A stretch of DNA of 64,000 nucleotides from Candidatus Poribacteria bacterium (GTDB lineage Bacteria > Poribacteria > WGA-4E > WGA-3G): NCBI GenBank assembly GCA_026702755.1, contig JAPPBX010000120.1, positions 1-64,000 on the forward strand. Reading direction: 5' to 3'. Of this stretch, positions 32,258 to 43,200 are shown piece after piece; position 1 is the stretch's first letter; each line of letters begins with the position of its first letter. The translations under genes and the position numbers were made by a program. Under the pieces are notes generated by a model. It had not been told where the DNA came from, did no database searches, and worked only from the letters and a program-made list of their open reading frames with translations.

Positions 32258-33595
32258 TTACGTTGGCAATACCGGCGTGTCTTTCATGAAATCGTCCGTC
32301 TCGATTTGCCACATTTGCATATCTGCAGCAAGAGACCGAATGCGGTCAGCATGCTCAGGTAGATCGGCAAGGTTTGTTGTCTCCCAAGGATCCTCAACTA
32401 AATCGAAAAGTTGAATGCAATCTGTACCTTTACCCGTTTCTTTGGAGATATAATAGCGGATGAGTTTCCAACGTCCATCGCTGATAGTGCGATGGATGTC
32501 TCTATACGCCGCGAAGACTGTCGCTCGGACCCGGTCTACACAGCCTTCCATCAGTGGGGCTAAACTCTTTCCTTCAGTCGTATCTGGGCATTCAACATTG
32601 GTCAGGTCGCAGACAGTGGGAAAGACATCGTACAGATAGGTCAGTGCATCGACTGTTACGCCTTCTGGAACTCCTGGACCCGCGAATATCGATGGGACGC
32701 GAATGCTGTGGTTGTAGAGATTCTGTTTGCCGAGCAGACCGTGTTGTCCGACAGCGAGTCCGTGGTCGGCGGTGTAGATGACTATCGTGTTATTGAGCTG
32801 TCCGGTGGCTTCCAATGTGCTGAGCACGCGCCCCATTTCAGCATCCATGTGGGTAATCATCCCGTAATAATCGGCGATGTGTTGTTGAACGATCTCAGGG
32901 GTGCGTGGGAATGGTGCTAATACTTCGTCTCGGATACGCATTTCGCCATTGTCGAATGGGTGTTCTGGAACGAAGTTTTCCGGGACAGGTATATCCTCTG
33001 GTGGATACATCGTCGCGTATTCTCCAGGTGCTGTTCTCGGATCGTGTGGTGAAGTAAATGAGAGGTAGAGGAAAAATGGATCCGTTTCGTCGTAGTTTTC
33101 TATAAATTGCACGGCGGCATCTGTAAACAATTCTGTAGAAAACTTTTCTCCAATGTACCTGTCGTCATTCGGATATTTTCCTGTCGGATCGAAATCGAAA
33201 ACGGGTACTTTATATTGATCGCTCATGCCACCAAAGAAGATCTTAGCACCCTCATCGAAACTATTGGTAAACGTTTGTCGGTCGTTGTGCCATTTGCCGC
33301 TAAAAAATGTATGATACCCCGCCTCGCGCATGACCTGTGGCCAAACCGCCAAATCGGGGTTAAGCTGGTTTCCACCGCTACGGAACAGGTTCGCGCTGGT
33401 AAGGACAGCCGCGCGGCTTGGTACACAGACCGCGCCAACGAGGGAACCCATGATGTGTGTTTGGCGAAAAGTCGTTCCACGCGTCATGAGTGAATCCAGG
33501 GTCGGTGTTTTCACGGTCGGGTCGCCCATGCCGCCAATGGCATCCCACCGATGGTCGTCGGCGATCATGAAAAGAATATTCGGTTGTGAGGACAT
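32258..33595 (-). CDS. Sulfatase (arylsulfatase family)
   Basis: A 445-aa protein from ATG 33595 (CAAGGAAAAATT upstream). Metal-binding D13/D14 lie in NILFMIADDHRWDA. The formylglycine motif is C57-VPS-R61 (C-x-P-S-R). The YTADHGLAVGQHGLLGK block supplies the second metal site, and CVD..LFDLVEDPWETTNLAD the C-terminal part. No signal peptide is seen, so it may be cytoplasmic. It would hydrolyse a sulfate ester of a sugar or organic compound. It needs a formylglycine-generating enzyme, not present in the window. Confidence 0.85.
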   Translation of the reverse strand: MSSQPNILFMIADDHRWDAIGGMGDPTVKTPTLDSLMTRGTTFRQTHIMGSLVGAVCVPSRAAVLTSANLFRSGGNQLNPDLAVWPQVMREAGYHTFFSGKWHNDRQTFTNSFDEGAKIFFGGMSDQYKVPVFDFDPTGKYPNDDRYIGEKFSTELFTDAAVQFIENYDETDPFFLYLSFTSPHDPRTAPGEYATMYPPEDIPVPENFVPEHPFDNGEMRIRDEVLAPFPRTPEIVQQHIADYYGMITHMDAEMGRVLSTLEATGQLNNTIVIYTADHGLAVGQHGLLGKQNLYNHSIRVPSIFAGPGVPEGVTVDALTYLYDVFPTVCDLTNVECPDTTEGKSLAPLMEGCVDRVRATVFAAYRDIHRTISDGRWKLIRYYISKETGKGTDCIQLFDLVEDPWETTNLADLPEHADRIRSLAADMQMWQIETDDFMKDTPVLPT

Positions 33596-33696
33596 ATTTT
33601 TAATTTTTCCTTGCGGTTCGGTCAGGTGGGTTTTACTTATAAAGTGCCTCTCCGTAGATCCGTTCTCCAAATGTAAAGCATTCTCACTGCGAAGCA

Positions 33697-33722
33697 AAAT
33701 TATGCCATTTAAGGCATAATTT
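33697..33722. repeat. Perfect 26-bp palindrome between divergent genes
   Basis: AAATTATGCC-ATTTAA-GGCATAATTT, 10-bp arms. It lies between the sulfatase (starts 33595, minus) and galactonate dehydratase (starts 33850, plus). It may be an operator or a transcript-end hairpin. Confidence 0.6.
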
Positions 33723-33849
33723 CATTACGAGCTACGGGTTGTGAGGCTACCAAAAAAGAAACATCAAAATTACCAAACAGAGTTGAAACCTAATCAGAAA
33801 CCACCGCGTAATGAAATGGAGCGGTGACCAGGAGGCCATAGTTAAAAGA

Positions 33850-34995
33850 ATGAAAATTGCTACGATTGAACAATTCTACCCACGTCGCCGGATGCGCCTT
33901 GTGAAAATTACAACGGACACCGGTATTGTCGGATGGGGAGAAACTACGCTTGAAGGTAAACCCAAAAGTACTTGGGCGGCTGTTGAAGAACTTGCCGACT
34001 ATTTTATTGGTAAAGATCCGTTACGTATTGAACACCACTGGCAGCACGTTTATCGCTCTGCCTTTTTCCGAAGTGGGAATATCCTCATGTCTGCCTTGTC
34101 CGGTATTGATCAGGCGTTGTGGGACATCGCTGGTAAATATTACAATGTGCCTGCCTACCACCTCTTAGGGGGTGCTGTGCGAGACCGTATCCGCGTCTAT
34201 GCACACTGGGGCATCGGCAGTTTAACGGACGAAGGCAAAGCGGCTGCCAAAGAACGCCTTGAATTCTTACAACAGAAAGGCGGTTACACAGCATTTAAGA
34301 GCGGTCCCGGCGGCAAGTGGCGTGGACATGAACCTCCCTCGGTGATTGATGAATTTGTAGAACGCGCCTATCTTATGCGCGAGTGGGTCGGTCCTGACGT
34401 TGAACTCGCCTTTGATTTCCACGGTAAGATGACACCTGCTCTTGCGGTTGAGATTTGCCATGAACTTAAAGGGATGCGTCCGATGTTTGTCGAGGAACCT
34501 ATTCCGCAGGAAAATGTTGACGCGCTCAAACTGGTATCCGACCATGTGCCGTTTCCGATTGCGACGGGAGAACGGCTGCTCACCCGTTGGGGGTTTCGCG
34601 AGATTTTTGAGAAACAAGCGGTCGCTTACCTACAGCCCGATACTTCACACACTGGTGGCATTACTGAACTGAAAAAGATTGCGAACACGGCGGAGATTTA
34701 TTATATGCATATCGCTCCGCATTGTGCGATTGGACCGGTTGCCTTTTCTGCTTCCCTTCACGTCGATGCCGTTGTGCCGAATTTCCTGATCCAAGAACAG
34801 ATTGACGCCGGGTTAGGGGACGGTCTATTCACCGAGGATTGGCAGGTTACAGACGGACACATTGAATTGCCAACAAAACCCGGACTTGGCTTTGAGATTG
34901 ACGAAAAGGAAGCGGAACAAACGCTTGATACCTACCCTGAAGAACTCGGCGGCGAGTACTATTATGACACCGATGGCAGCGTAGCGGATTGGTAG
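33850..34995 (+). CDS. dgoD: D-galactonate dehydratase
   Basis: A 381-aa enolase-superfamily enzyme converting D-galactonate to 2-keto-3-deoxygalactonate. Predicted catalytic residues D189, H191 (DFHGK), E215 (FVEEP), E241 (TGERL) and H291 (HIAPH) follow the E. coli DgoD pattern (Asp183, His185, Glu209, Glu235, His285, from memory) at a constant offset of 6. GHEPPSVIDEFVE and SHTGGITELKKIA also fit. ATG 33850 is preferred, although the AGGAGG site is about 15 nt away and 33811 is an alternative. Length agrees with the ~382 aa of E. coli. Divergent from the sulfatase. Confidence 0.85.
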   Translation: MKIATIEQFYPRRRMRLVKITTDTGIVGWGETTLEGKPKSTWAAVEELADYFIGKDPLRIEHHWQHVYRSAFFRSGNILMSALSGIDQALWDIAGKYYNVPAYHLLGGAVRDRIRVYAHWGIGSLTDEGKAAAKERLEFLQQKGGYTAFKSGPGGKWRGHEPPSVIDEFVERAYLMREWVGPDVELAFDFHGKMTPALAVEICHELKGMRPMFVEEPIPQENVDALKLVSDHVPFPIATGERLLTRWGFREIFEKQAVAYLQPDTSHTGGITELKKIANTAEIYYMHIAPHCAIGPVAFSASLHVDAVVPNFLIQEQIDAGLGDGLFTEDWQVTDGHIELPTKPGLGFEIDEKEAEQTLDTYPEELGGEYYYDTDGSVADW

Positions 34996-35028
34996 AGTTT
35001 GGCTGTCGGAAACCGTCAGCAATGAGTA

Positions 35029-35049
35029 GGCGAGGTTTTCAACCTCGCC
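35029..35049. repeat. Perfect inverted repeat after the galactonate dehydratase gene
   Basis: GGCGAGGTT-TTC-AACCTCGCC, 9-bp arms. It is followed by A residues, not T, on the plus strand, so a standard terminator role is unclear. It sits between convergent genes. Confidence 0.55.
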
Positions 35050-35091
35050 ATCAAAAAATTGGAAGATTTTTCTTGTAACTCGACCTACGCT

Positions 35092-35838
35092 TTAAACGAC
35101 CTGTTTGCGGTTTGCAACGTAAGGCGGTTCCAACATTAATTTCTGGTCTTCGTCCGACATCAGGTTGCGAAGTTCGTCGTCGTATCTGCCTTGACCCCAT
35201 GAGGCGTGCCCTGGTGAATACTTGAACAAAATCGAGCGTCGCTCGTGCGATGCAATCCACGGGAGCGTGCCGTGTGTCAATGCCTCCGTGAAGATGACGA
35301 CATCTCCGGCTTTCTGATGCACCGGTGCCATACAAGTTTTGTTGTCTACCACCGGTCGGAACTGCGACGGACACGGGTAGTTGCTCTTGTGGCTGCCGGG
35401 GATACAACAGAAACCGCCATGCTCCGGAAGCATATCGGTTAGTGCCCACGAGGCGACAGTTAACCCATTATACATCCGATCATTTCGGAAGACATAATAC
35501 TGCGCTGGGTCATAAGGTGTACCACCGCCGTGGAGTGTCCCGCCCGGATTGCCTTCTATCATTAAGATGCCGTAGACGTGATCCAACCGAAATTTTGGAC
35601 CGACAATCTCTGCTAAAAATGGCATGATACGCGGGTGATTAAGGAGTTTCCGAAACGCGTCGTTCTCCCAATTCAAGAAGCCACCAAATCTCTGTGAATA
35701 GACATCATCGTCTACTGGAGCTGGATAGTCTTGGGCATCGATGAGGGCGTTCAGTTCCGAGAGTTCGTCTGCCCCCAAAACGTTTTCGATGTTGACATAT
35801 CCCCATAAGTCGAATAGGTATTTTTCTTCGGGGCCCAT
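35092..35838 (-). CDS. Phytanoyl-CoA dioxygenase (PhyH) family protein
   Basis: A 248-aa protein from ATG 35838 (CGGAGGTG upstream). It starts with YLFDLWGYVNIENVLGADELSELNA. The iron site is less typical: TLHGGGTPYDP probably supplies the first His, with D of YDP, and VVIFTEALTHGTLPW the distal His, followed by RRSILFKYSPGH with the Arg. GGFCCIPGSHKS is typical. This subtype (no classic HxD) is common in Poribacteria-like genomes. Substrate unknown. Upstream of a NIPSNAP gene in window order, 54 nt apart on the same strand. Confidence 0.8.
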   Translation of the reverse strand: MGPEEKYLFDLWGYVNIENVLGADELSELNALIDAQDYPAPVDDDVYSQRFGGFLNWENDAFRKLLNHPRIMPFLAEIVGPKFRLDHVYGILMIEGNPGGTLHGGGTPYDPAQYYVFRNDRMYNGLTVASWALTDMLPEHGGFCCIPGSHKSNYPCPSQFRPVVDNKTCMAPVHQKAGDVVIFTEALTHGTLPWIASHERRSILFKYSPGHASWGQGRYDDELRNLMSDEDQKLMLEPPYVANRKQVV

Positions 35839-35892
35839 TAAGACACCTCCGTTAAAGGTAGCAGGCACACGCCGTGTGCCGTAGTCTCTGTC

Positions 35893-36216
35893 TTACTGAT
35901 GTGCCGAGCGCGAAGTGGGTTCAAGCCGTGTAACAACGATTTGTTCTCTGTCGATCAGTTCGCCGACGCGCGGTGAGATTTCGTTTACCCACCGGTCATC
36001 TTCATAAACGGCTGCGTAGAGTTGTTCTCGCTGCGCTTCACTCTCAAAACGGCGAATCCAGACGTAAAGATCGTCCTCTTCTTCACCGATAAAACTACCA
36101 ATCACAACCATCCCTTTAGAAATCTGGAACGGGAGGATCGTTTCTTCCATGTATTCCACCCAGTTTTCGTGTTGACCGGGTTTCGTTCTATACTGTCGTA
36201 GTTCAAAAAAAGCCAT
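35893..36216 (-). CDS. NIPSNAP family protein
   Basis: A 107-aa ferredoxin-like dimeric alpha/beta barrel protein. It has FELRQYRTKPGQHENWVEYMEE at the start and VIGSFIGEEEDDLYVWIRRFES in the middle, both typical of NIPSNAP. These small cytoplasmic proteins often accompany degradative or oxygenase genes; the exact role is not known. ATG 36216 has AAAGGAG upstream. The PhyH gene follows 54 nt later, so an operon is likely. Confidence 0.85.
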   Translation of the reverse strand: MAFFELRQYRTKPGQHENWVEYMEETILPFQISKGMVVIGSFIGEEEDDLYVWIRRFESEAQREQLYAAVYEDDRWVNEISPRVGELIDREQIVVTRLEPTSRSAHQ

Positions 36217-36234
36217 AAAAATCTCCTTTTAATA

Positions 36235-36266
36235 GCGGTCAGTTGTCAGTCGTCAGCGGTCAGTCA
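36235..36266. repeat. CAGT-rich short tandem repeat
   Basis: Imperfect repeats of GGTCAGT/TGTCAGT/CGTCAGC between the NIPSNAP and HEAT-repeat genes, akin to the CTGA tract at 28221-28245. Confidence 0.45.
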
Positions 36267-36357
36267 AGAGAGCGTTGTGGTAAGTAAAATGTTCGCAATT
36301 GCCACACGCGTTACTGACTGCTGAAGGTTTCCGACAGCTTCCGATAGCCATTTTACG

Positions 36358-39300
36358 TTAGGTCCGGTTATAGCCGTAGCTTTTGCCTGTAATTTCAAAA
36401 AGTGCTGCTGCTGCTTGGAAGTGAATTTCTGCATCCTGGTCTTGAAGAATCAATTCCAGGAGGGACACTGCGTTGGCGTTTTTCGCCTCACCGAGTGCTT
36501 TGATAGCATCAAGTTGGAAGCCTCTTGTGACTTTGGCTTCATACAACGCGGTTAATTTTGCTACCAACGCGTTGACCGCCTTGTCTGTTCCAATCTTGCC
36601 CAATGCGCGCGATGCATCGCGACGAATCTCCACATGATTGTCATCGTTGTTCATCACTTCGATAAGTGCGTCAGTTGTTGTAATGTCTGTCAATTCACCA
36701 AGCCCTTGAGTTGCTGCTCGACGGACATCCTTATTGACTTCGGTTTCACCCTTCATCATCTGAACGAGTTCTGGTATGAGTTCACTGATTCCAGCTTGCC
36801 CAATGCTAAGTGCTGTGGCTTTTCGGGTATCCACATTCGGATCGGCTAATCGTTGTTTAAGTTGTGAGATGTCCAAAGTGAAGTCATCTGTATCACACCT
36901 GCCCAAGGCAACCATTGCAGCATTTTTGACAGCGACATCTTCCCATTCATCTTCAGCTCGGGCAGCCATTTTTGGTGCGACAAACGCCGGTAGGTCGAGT
37001 TTTTTAGCGGCGTTGACAAAGACCTCCCAACTCCAGTTCCGTTTCAAATCGTCTGCACCAATGGCTTTTCTGTTTACAGCGTCCTCAAGGGCGACAATAT
37101 ATTCAGTGTCGTCAACAAGTCGTCTCCCGACGGCTTCCGCTGCGCGTGTACCACCAATTTCCCCCAGTGCTATTGCGGCTTTTGTCCGTGCGGAAGCGTT
37201 CGCTAATGCTGCTGTACCCGTATCCATAACTATCCGCTTGTCTTCCAAAATAGCGATGAGTTTAGGTATTGCCGCTTTGCTTTCGAGTTTACCCAGAGCA
37301 ACAATAGCATTTTTCGAGATGTTTCCGATTCGGCTGTCTAAAGCGCGAAGCAACACAGCTTCGATTTCTTTATTAGTGGTGACACCAATGTTTCCTAATA
37401 CTGCAACTGCTGTGTTTCGGACTGCATCCGTTTCCAAAGGGTTTTCAACCATGGTTATCAGTTTAGAAACGGCTTTTGCATCCTTAAGTTTCCCAAGGGC
37501 AGCCGCTGCTTGCAATCGAATCTCAGCGTTTTCGTCCTCAAGTGCAGCCAGCAGTGGTGCAGAGGCACGTTCATCTTTAAGGGCTCCAAGCGAAAACGCT
37601 GCCGCGGCACGAATGGATTTCATTTCATCTCTGTTTTCAAGAACGGCTATTAAGGGTTCAACTGCCTTGCGTTCTTTAAAGCCACCTAACGATTCTGCAG
37701 CACGCCTTCGGACGACATAACTCGGATGTTTCAATTCTTCGAGCATCGCATCAACAGCGACTTTTTTCGCAGTCGCCCCGAGAATATGAACGAGTGCCCA
37801 TCGAGTCCACTCATCATCTGCAGATTTAAGAGCATTGAGCGCAAATTCCGCTGTTGGGATGTTTCCATCTTTGATTAATGCACCGATAACCTGAGCTTGA
37901 ACAGATTGCACTTCGTATCCATCATCAAAACTTCCTAAGCCCTTTTTAACGATGTCAACAAGCCCTTTATCCCCGGCTTGAATCTCTCTGAGTGCGACTG
38001 CTGCCTGGAGGCGGGTTGTTTCATACTTATCGCTACGTAGGACATCTAACAGCGGATCCACAACCTTTTGCCCTTTTATTTTCCCAAGAGCAATAGCGGC
38101 TTCCTGTCGGACAGCACCTTGCTTATCTTTCTTCAAAGCAGTAACAAGGGGGTCAATTGTGGCATCACCCTTGACTTCACCGAGTGCCCATGCGGCACTT
38201 TGTCGCACCGTTGCCCGTCCGTCGTCCTCAAGTGCGCGAACGAGGGGTTCTATCACAGTATCGCCTTTGATGATACCGAGTGCGCGTGCGACTTCACTCC
38301 GCACGAGACTTGGGATCGGTTTGAGTTCACCCCATGTCCGGTAGTTTGCACGCGGATAGTCAGGGGTCCACTGGATCTGGAAGGAATCGACCTGTGTTCG
38401 GAGGGCATCAAGCGTTTTATACTCACGTTTCATGTGCCGCTGAAAGTCTGAGATTTCGTCAAACTGTGTAGACAATACCCAGATTAACACTGGAATGCTT
38501 TCAGTGGCTTGGATTCGACTCAGTACCTTGACAGCGTTGGAACGTATGACAGGGCTGGTTTCGTCACTGAACATCAGAAGTAGCATCGATTGTGTCGCTT
38601 GTTCAGGTTTGAGTTGCCAGAGTGCCTCAATAGCGGCGGTACGCACAGTTTCACGCATCTGTTTGTCCATTGCCATGATAATCAACTTTTGGACGGCATC
38701 TTCTGTAGATACGTTGATTTTTCCAAGTGCTTCCGCTGCTTGCGTCGCTGTGGTATCGTCATAAGAGAGTGCGTTCGTAAGAGCGATGACTGTCCTGTTA
38801 TTCTCACCACGTGCCCGCATATTACCGAGCCCAACGGCTGCAATTGCCTTTACCTCTTTATATGGATCGCTGTCCAATGCCTCAATCAGTGGAACAATTG
38901 CGCGCCGGTCACCGATTTGCCCGAGCGCATCAGCGACCTTGACCCGAATTTCATCTGTCCCGTTTTTGAGCGCGTCAATCATCGGTAGAACAGCAACACC
39001 GCGCATCTCGACGAGTGCCGCCAACGCTTTATCTTGCAACTCTTCGTTTGCTAGCTCGTCTATCAGTGGCTCTACTCCATCCTCCGATTTAAGCAACCCG
39101 AGTGCTTGAATCGCGGCGGATAAGGTTCCAATCCTATATTTTTTCATCCACAAACCGTCAATATAAGCACTTGCGATGTATTGGTATTCTGTGGTGAAGC
39201 CGGTATCCTCATCGGGGATGAGGTTTCGCGCTTTCGTGTCCAATATTTCAAGTAGCGGCGCAGTGGCGGGTTCCCCGATACGATTGAGCGCATCTATGGC

Positions 39301-40224
39301 TGTATTTTTGACATAACTGTTTGGATCTGCGAGCAATCTGATAAGATCGGGGATAGCGTTTTCCGCTTGGATGCTTCCGAGTAGTTTTGCGGCGTGCATC
39401 CGAACCTGCGCGCTGTTGTTTCTGAGAGCGAGTTGGAGTCCCGGCACAATAGATGCAGGGTCGGAGACTGCCCTCATCGATTGCTCAAGCGCAACGATTG
39501 CCCTATACGCGACCTCCGGTGCGTTTCCAATGTTAGCGAGTACTTCTTCAAAGACCGGAATGAGTTCGGGGTTCCGCATCGCACCGAGGTGGCGTATCGC
39601 CTCTTTTTGTATTGCTGTATCCTTATGTTGTATTGCCTGCCGCAATAGTTCAACAACTGCTTCCCCATTTCCGAGTTTTGCGGTAAGGTCTGCGACAGCT
39701 GCGCGTGCTTCCGGTTGATAGCATTTTTCTGCGGCTAAAAGCCCTGTAACGACAGCAGCATCTGTGTATGCTATGAGTTCAGGGAGTAGTTCTGCGCGTT
39801 TTTCGACGGCTTGCGCAAGCGATACGGCGAAGAGTCCAGAGATAGAGTGTTGTGAGCGGACGAGTCTTTCTTGTCGATCAAGCTCGTCAGAATCTGGATC
39901 TTCCTGTAATGAGATAGCAAGGATGTCCGCAGTCAATGTATCAAGATAAGCGTTTGATGCTGCAATCGCTTCGTGCCAGCTTTCCGCTTCGGTGCGCGTC
40001 CGATTTTGTAGGAAAGCCTTCAGGTGTTGTGCCTCCTGATTTCCAGCGTCTGTTCTTTGAACGGCTGCTTCTGCAGCGGTATAATCCGCTCGAACGATAG
40101 CGGCTCGCGCTTCAATAATGTCCCTATTCTCTTTCTCACCACACCCTATTACGAGGACAATAGTTAAAATGAGTAAGAGATGGATGCAGATTTTCAATGT
40201 ATTACATAAGAGATGTTGTTTCAT
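36358..40224 (-). CDS. Giant HEAT-repeat (PBS lyase-like) lipoprotein
   Basis: A 1288-aa protein with signal sequence and lipobox VIGC (about residue 28). A helical N-terminal part (30-150) leads into more than 25 HEAT units of about 31 residues (for example DKRAIVPLIEALDSDPYKEVKAIAAVGLGN, RAVVRQSAAWALGEVKGDATIDPLV-type blocks). Such solenoids are binding scaffolds. An outer-membrane or periplasmic anchor is implied. Function unknown. It lies 51 nt downstream of glyQS on the same strand, and its repeat array is likely to misassemble. Confidence 0.85.
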   Translation of the reverse strand: MKQHLLCNTLKICIHLLLILTIVLVIGCGEKENRDIIEARAAIVRADYTAAEAAVQRTDAGNQEAQHLKAFLQNRTRTEAESWHEAIAASNAYLDTLTADILAISLQEDPDSDELDRQERLVRSQHSISGLFAVSLAQAVEKRAELLPELIAYTDAAVVTGLLAAEKCYQPEARAAVADLTAKLGNGEAVVELLRQAIQHKDTAIQKEAIRHLGAMRNPELIPVFEEVLANIGNAPEVAYRAIVALEQSMRAVSDPASIVPGLQLALRNNSAQVRMHAAKLLGSIQAENAIPDLIRLLADPNSYVKNTAIDALNRIGEPATAPLLEILDTKARNLIPDEDTGFTTEYQYIASAYIDGLWMKKYRIGTLSAAIQALGLLKSEDGVEPLIDELANEELQDKALAALVEMRGVAVLPMIDALKNGTDEIRVKVADALGQIGDRRAIVPLIEALDSDPYKEVKAIAAVGLGNMRARGENNRTVIALTNALSYDDTTATQAAEALGKINVSTEDAVQKLIIMAMDKQMRETVRTAAIEALWQLKPEQATQSMLLLMFSDETSPVIRSNAVKVLSRIQATESIPVLIWVLSTQFDEISDFQRHMKREYKTLDALRTQVDSFQIQWTPDYPRANYRTWGELKPIPSLVRSEVARALGIIKGDTVIEPLVRALEDDGRATVRQSAAWALGEVKGDATIDPLVTALKKDKQGAVRQEAAIALGKIKGQKVVDPLLDVLRSDKYETTRLQAAVALREIQAGDKGLVDIVKKGLGSFDDGYEVQSVQAQVIGALIKDGNIPTAEFALNALKSADDEWTRWALVHILGATAKKVAVDAMLEELKHPSYVVRRRAAESLGGFKERKAVEPLIAVLENRDEMKSIRAAAAFSLGALKDERASAPLLAALEDENAEIRLQAAAALGKLKDAKAVSKLITMVENPLETDAVRNTAVAVLGNIGVTTNKEIEAVLLRALDSRIGNISKNAIVALGKLESKAAIPKLIAILEDKRIVMDTGTAALANASARTKAAIALGEIGGTRAAEAVGRRLVDDTEYIVALEDAVNRKAIGADDLKRNWSWEVFVNAAKKLDLPAFVAPKMAARAEDEWEDVAVKNAAMVALGRCDTDDFTLDISQLKQRLADPNVDTRKATALSIGQAGISELIPELVQMMKGETEVNKDVRRAATQGLGELTDITTTDALIEVMNNDDNHVEIRRDASRALGKIGTDKAVNALVAKLTALYEAKVTRGFQLDAIKALGEAKNANAVSLLELILQDQDAEIHFQAAAALFEITGKSYGYNRT

Positions 40225-40275
40225 GTTTTTCTCCTGTCGTAGCGGCAGGCGCGCTTAGCCGTTCTTCCAAGTTTT

Positions 40276-43200
40276 TTACTCCCCAGCGATCACGAGTTTC
40301 GTCAAGTCTGCGACAGCATGGATATTTTGCGCGATTCGGTTCAACAATGCCAATCGGTTCGTACGCAGTGCTGGTTCTTCTACCATAACTAAGACATCGT
40401 CAAAGAATGTGTCTATTGCGGGTTGTAAAATGGCGAGTTGCGTTAGCAGCTTAGCATAGTCACGTTCCTGAATATTTTCTTGGAAATGTGGTTCTGCCTC
40501 AGTGATACAGGCGTACAGCTGCTTTTCAGCAGCGTCGCACAGAAGCGCGGCATCTACAGTTTCTGGCGCGTTTGGTGGTAGAATTCTCAGCACTCGATTG
40601 AGTGCATTATATACTTCCTCAAAATTTGGTGTCAAGCGAAATTCGGCAAGAACACTGGCACGTTTGAGAATATCGATGATGTCAACATCGCCGACTGCTA
40701 AAACGGCATCGGCAAGGTCGGGGGCGTATTGCTGTGCTTCCTGCAGGATAACGCGTAGGCGTTCCTTGATGAAACCCAAAACGCTTGTTTTTGTATCGTC
40801 GGCTAATTCGACGGTGTAAAGGGAGATTGCTTCTTCAACAACAGCATCTAAAGAGAGCGGCAGTTTCCTGTCTTGGAGAATTCGGATTGTGCCAAGGGCA
40901 TGCCGTCGTAGTGAGTAGGGGTCTTGTGAACCCGTGGGGCGTTCTTCTATGCCGAAATATCCGACAATGGTGTCAAGTTTGTCAGCGATGGCGAGCAATG
41001 TGCCGACTTCGGTTTCGGGCAGCGGTGTATCCGCGCCAAGCGGTTGGTAGTGCTCCGCGATGCCAGCGGCGACGGGTTCAGACTCCCCTGAGTTTAGGGC
41101 GTAATAGCTTCCGGTGATTCCCTGCAATGACGGGAATTCGATGACCATGTGGGTCGTCAAGTCTGCCTTACAGAGCCACGCTGCGCGCTCCCCATGGCTA
41201 ACAGTCGTTTCTTTCGCATTTAACGCTTCCAAAATAAATCGCACCAACGCTTTGAGCCGTTCCGCTTTGTCTAAGAGTGAACCGAGTTTCGCATGAAAGA
41301 CAACCGCCCCCAGACGTTCAACTTTATCGGCAAGACTGGTTTTCTGGTCTTCGCTATAAAAGAACTCAGCATCGTTGAGTCTTGCGTGCAGCACACGCTC
41401 ATTCCCATGTCGAACACCGTCGATATTTCCGTCTGTTCCATTGGAGATGGTAATAAATTTCGAGGCAAGGGCAGACTCATCTTTCCACATCGGAAAATAA
41501 CGTTGATGCTTTTTCATCGCGGTAATCAGCACTTCAGGTGGTATTTCCAAATGCGACTCACTGAAATTGCCAACGATGGGCTGCGGGTTTTCTACGAGAT
41601 AGTTCACCGTATCCAGTAGTTCATCATCTACTTTTGGGAGACAGTTTTCAGCGTCTAAAACGTCTCTTACCTGTTTTTCAATGGTGTGCCTACGTTCTTT
41701 CGGACAGGCAATGACACCGGCATTACGCAGGTTTTCAACGTAAGCCTTTAAATCGGCAGATGCCAAAGTTATCGGTTCGGGATACAAGGAACGGTGTCCA
41801 TAAGTTAACCGTCCTGCGTCTGCAGCACCGTAACTGCAGTTGATGACCTCATCCCCCAATAGTGCCACAAGCCATCGGATAGGACGCGCGAAGCGAGCGA
41901 ACGCACGCGGTTCTTCGGATTTGGTTTCCCAACGCATGGTTTTGGGGAAACGGAGTTCCTCAATCCATTCGGGCAGGAGTGGTTGCAATACTTCTGATGT
42001 GGGTTCCCCCGTTTCGAGTTTGGAGGCAGCCACGTACTCGCCTCGTTCGGTATCAACGATACGCAGTGCTGAGAGTTCAACACCCTGTGTCTTTGCGAAG
42101 CCAATAGCCGCTTTGGTAGGCTCGCCGTTTTCGTCGTAGGCGATACGTTTTGGGGGGCCCACCACCTCTGTTTCTTGACTTTCTTGAAGGGTCTTTATGT
42201 CCTTGATACTGAGCGTAAGGCGGCGCGGTGTGCCGAGTGTCTCAATTTCACCAAACGAGATTCTATGATTCGTAAGGGATTCGGCTGCGATCTTATGTAG
42301 CTGCTCAAGGACAGGTGGTACGTAACTCGCGGGGATCTCTTCCGTACCGATTTCAAACAAGAGATCGGCGGTTTCAGTACTGTTAGAAACCGCACCTACC
42401 GTGGTGGAGGCTGGTTCGGTGCAGTTGGAAACCGCGCTTACCATGGTAGGAGTTGCCTCCGTGCTGAAGCGTCCCATGAGCGGATGTTCCATTTCTTCAC
42501 GCTGCTTGACATACGCACGTGCGATCCGCTGTGCAAGTCGTCGCACGCGTTCAATGTAACTCACCCGTTCCGTGACACTGATGACCCCGCGCGCATCTAA
42601 CATGTTGAAGGTGTGCGAGCATTTCAAGACATGATCGGTTGCCGGTAGCACTAACCCCGCATCTAAACATGCATAAGTTTCCTTCTCGTAGGTGCTGAAC
42701 AGGTCAAAAAGCATCTCTACATTTGCGTGCTCAAAGTTATAAGTCGAGTATTCTATCTCGCTTTGGCGGTGGACATCACCATAGTTAACGTGTTCATTCC
42801 AGCGGATGTCAAAGAAGTCGTCAACATCTTGCAAGTAGAGTGCGATGCGCTCAAGTCCGTAGGTAATCTCGGCACAAATCGGATCGAGATCAATGCTCCC
42901 CATCTGTTGGAAGTAGGTGAACTGCGTGACTTCTGCACCGTTCCACCAAACCTCCCAACCGAGTCCAGAGGCACCGAGTGTCGGGGATTCCCAATCGTCT
43001 TCAACAAATCGGATGTCATTTTTGCGAGGGGAGATACCGAGACTATAAAGGCTCTCAAGGTAGAGGGGCAGCACGTTTTCAGGTGCTGGTTTCAGTATCA
43101 CCTGATATTGATAATACGCGCCGACGCGGAAAGGGTTTTCGGCGTATCTGCCATCAGTGGGACGACGGACGGGTTCTACATAGGCTGTCTGCCACGGTTC

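Noticed and set aside
35029-35049. Rho-independent terminator
   Set aside because: The inverted repeat is perfect, but no T-tract follows in the direction of the galactonate dehydratase gene. It is listed as a repeat only.
36776-39109. Long plus-strand frames opposite the HEAT gene
   Set aside because: They are reverse shadows of HEAT repeats with no signals of their own; the minus frame shows regular repeat periodicity and a lipoprotein signal.
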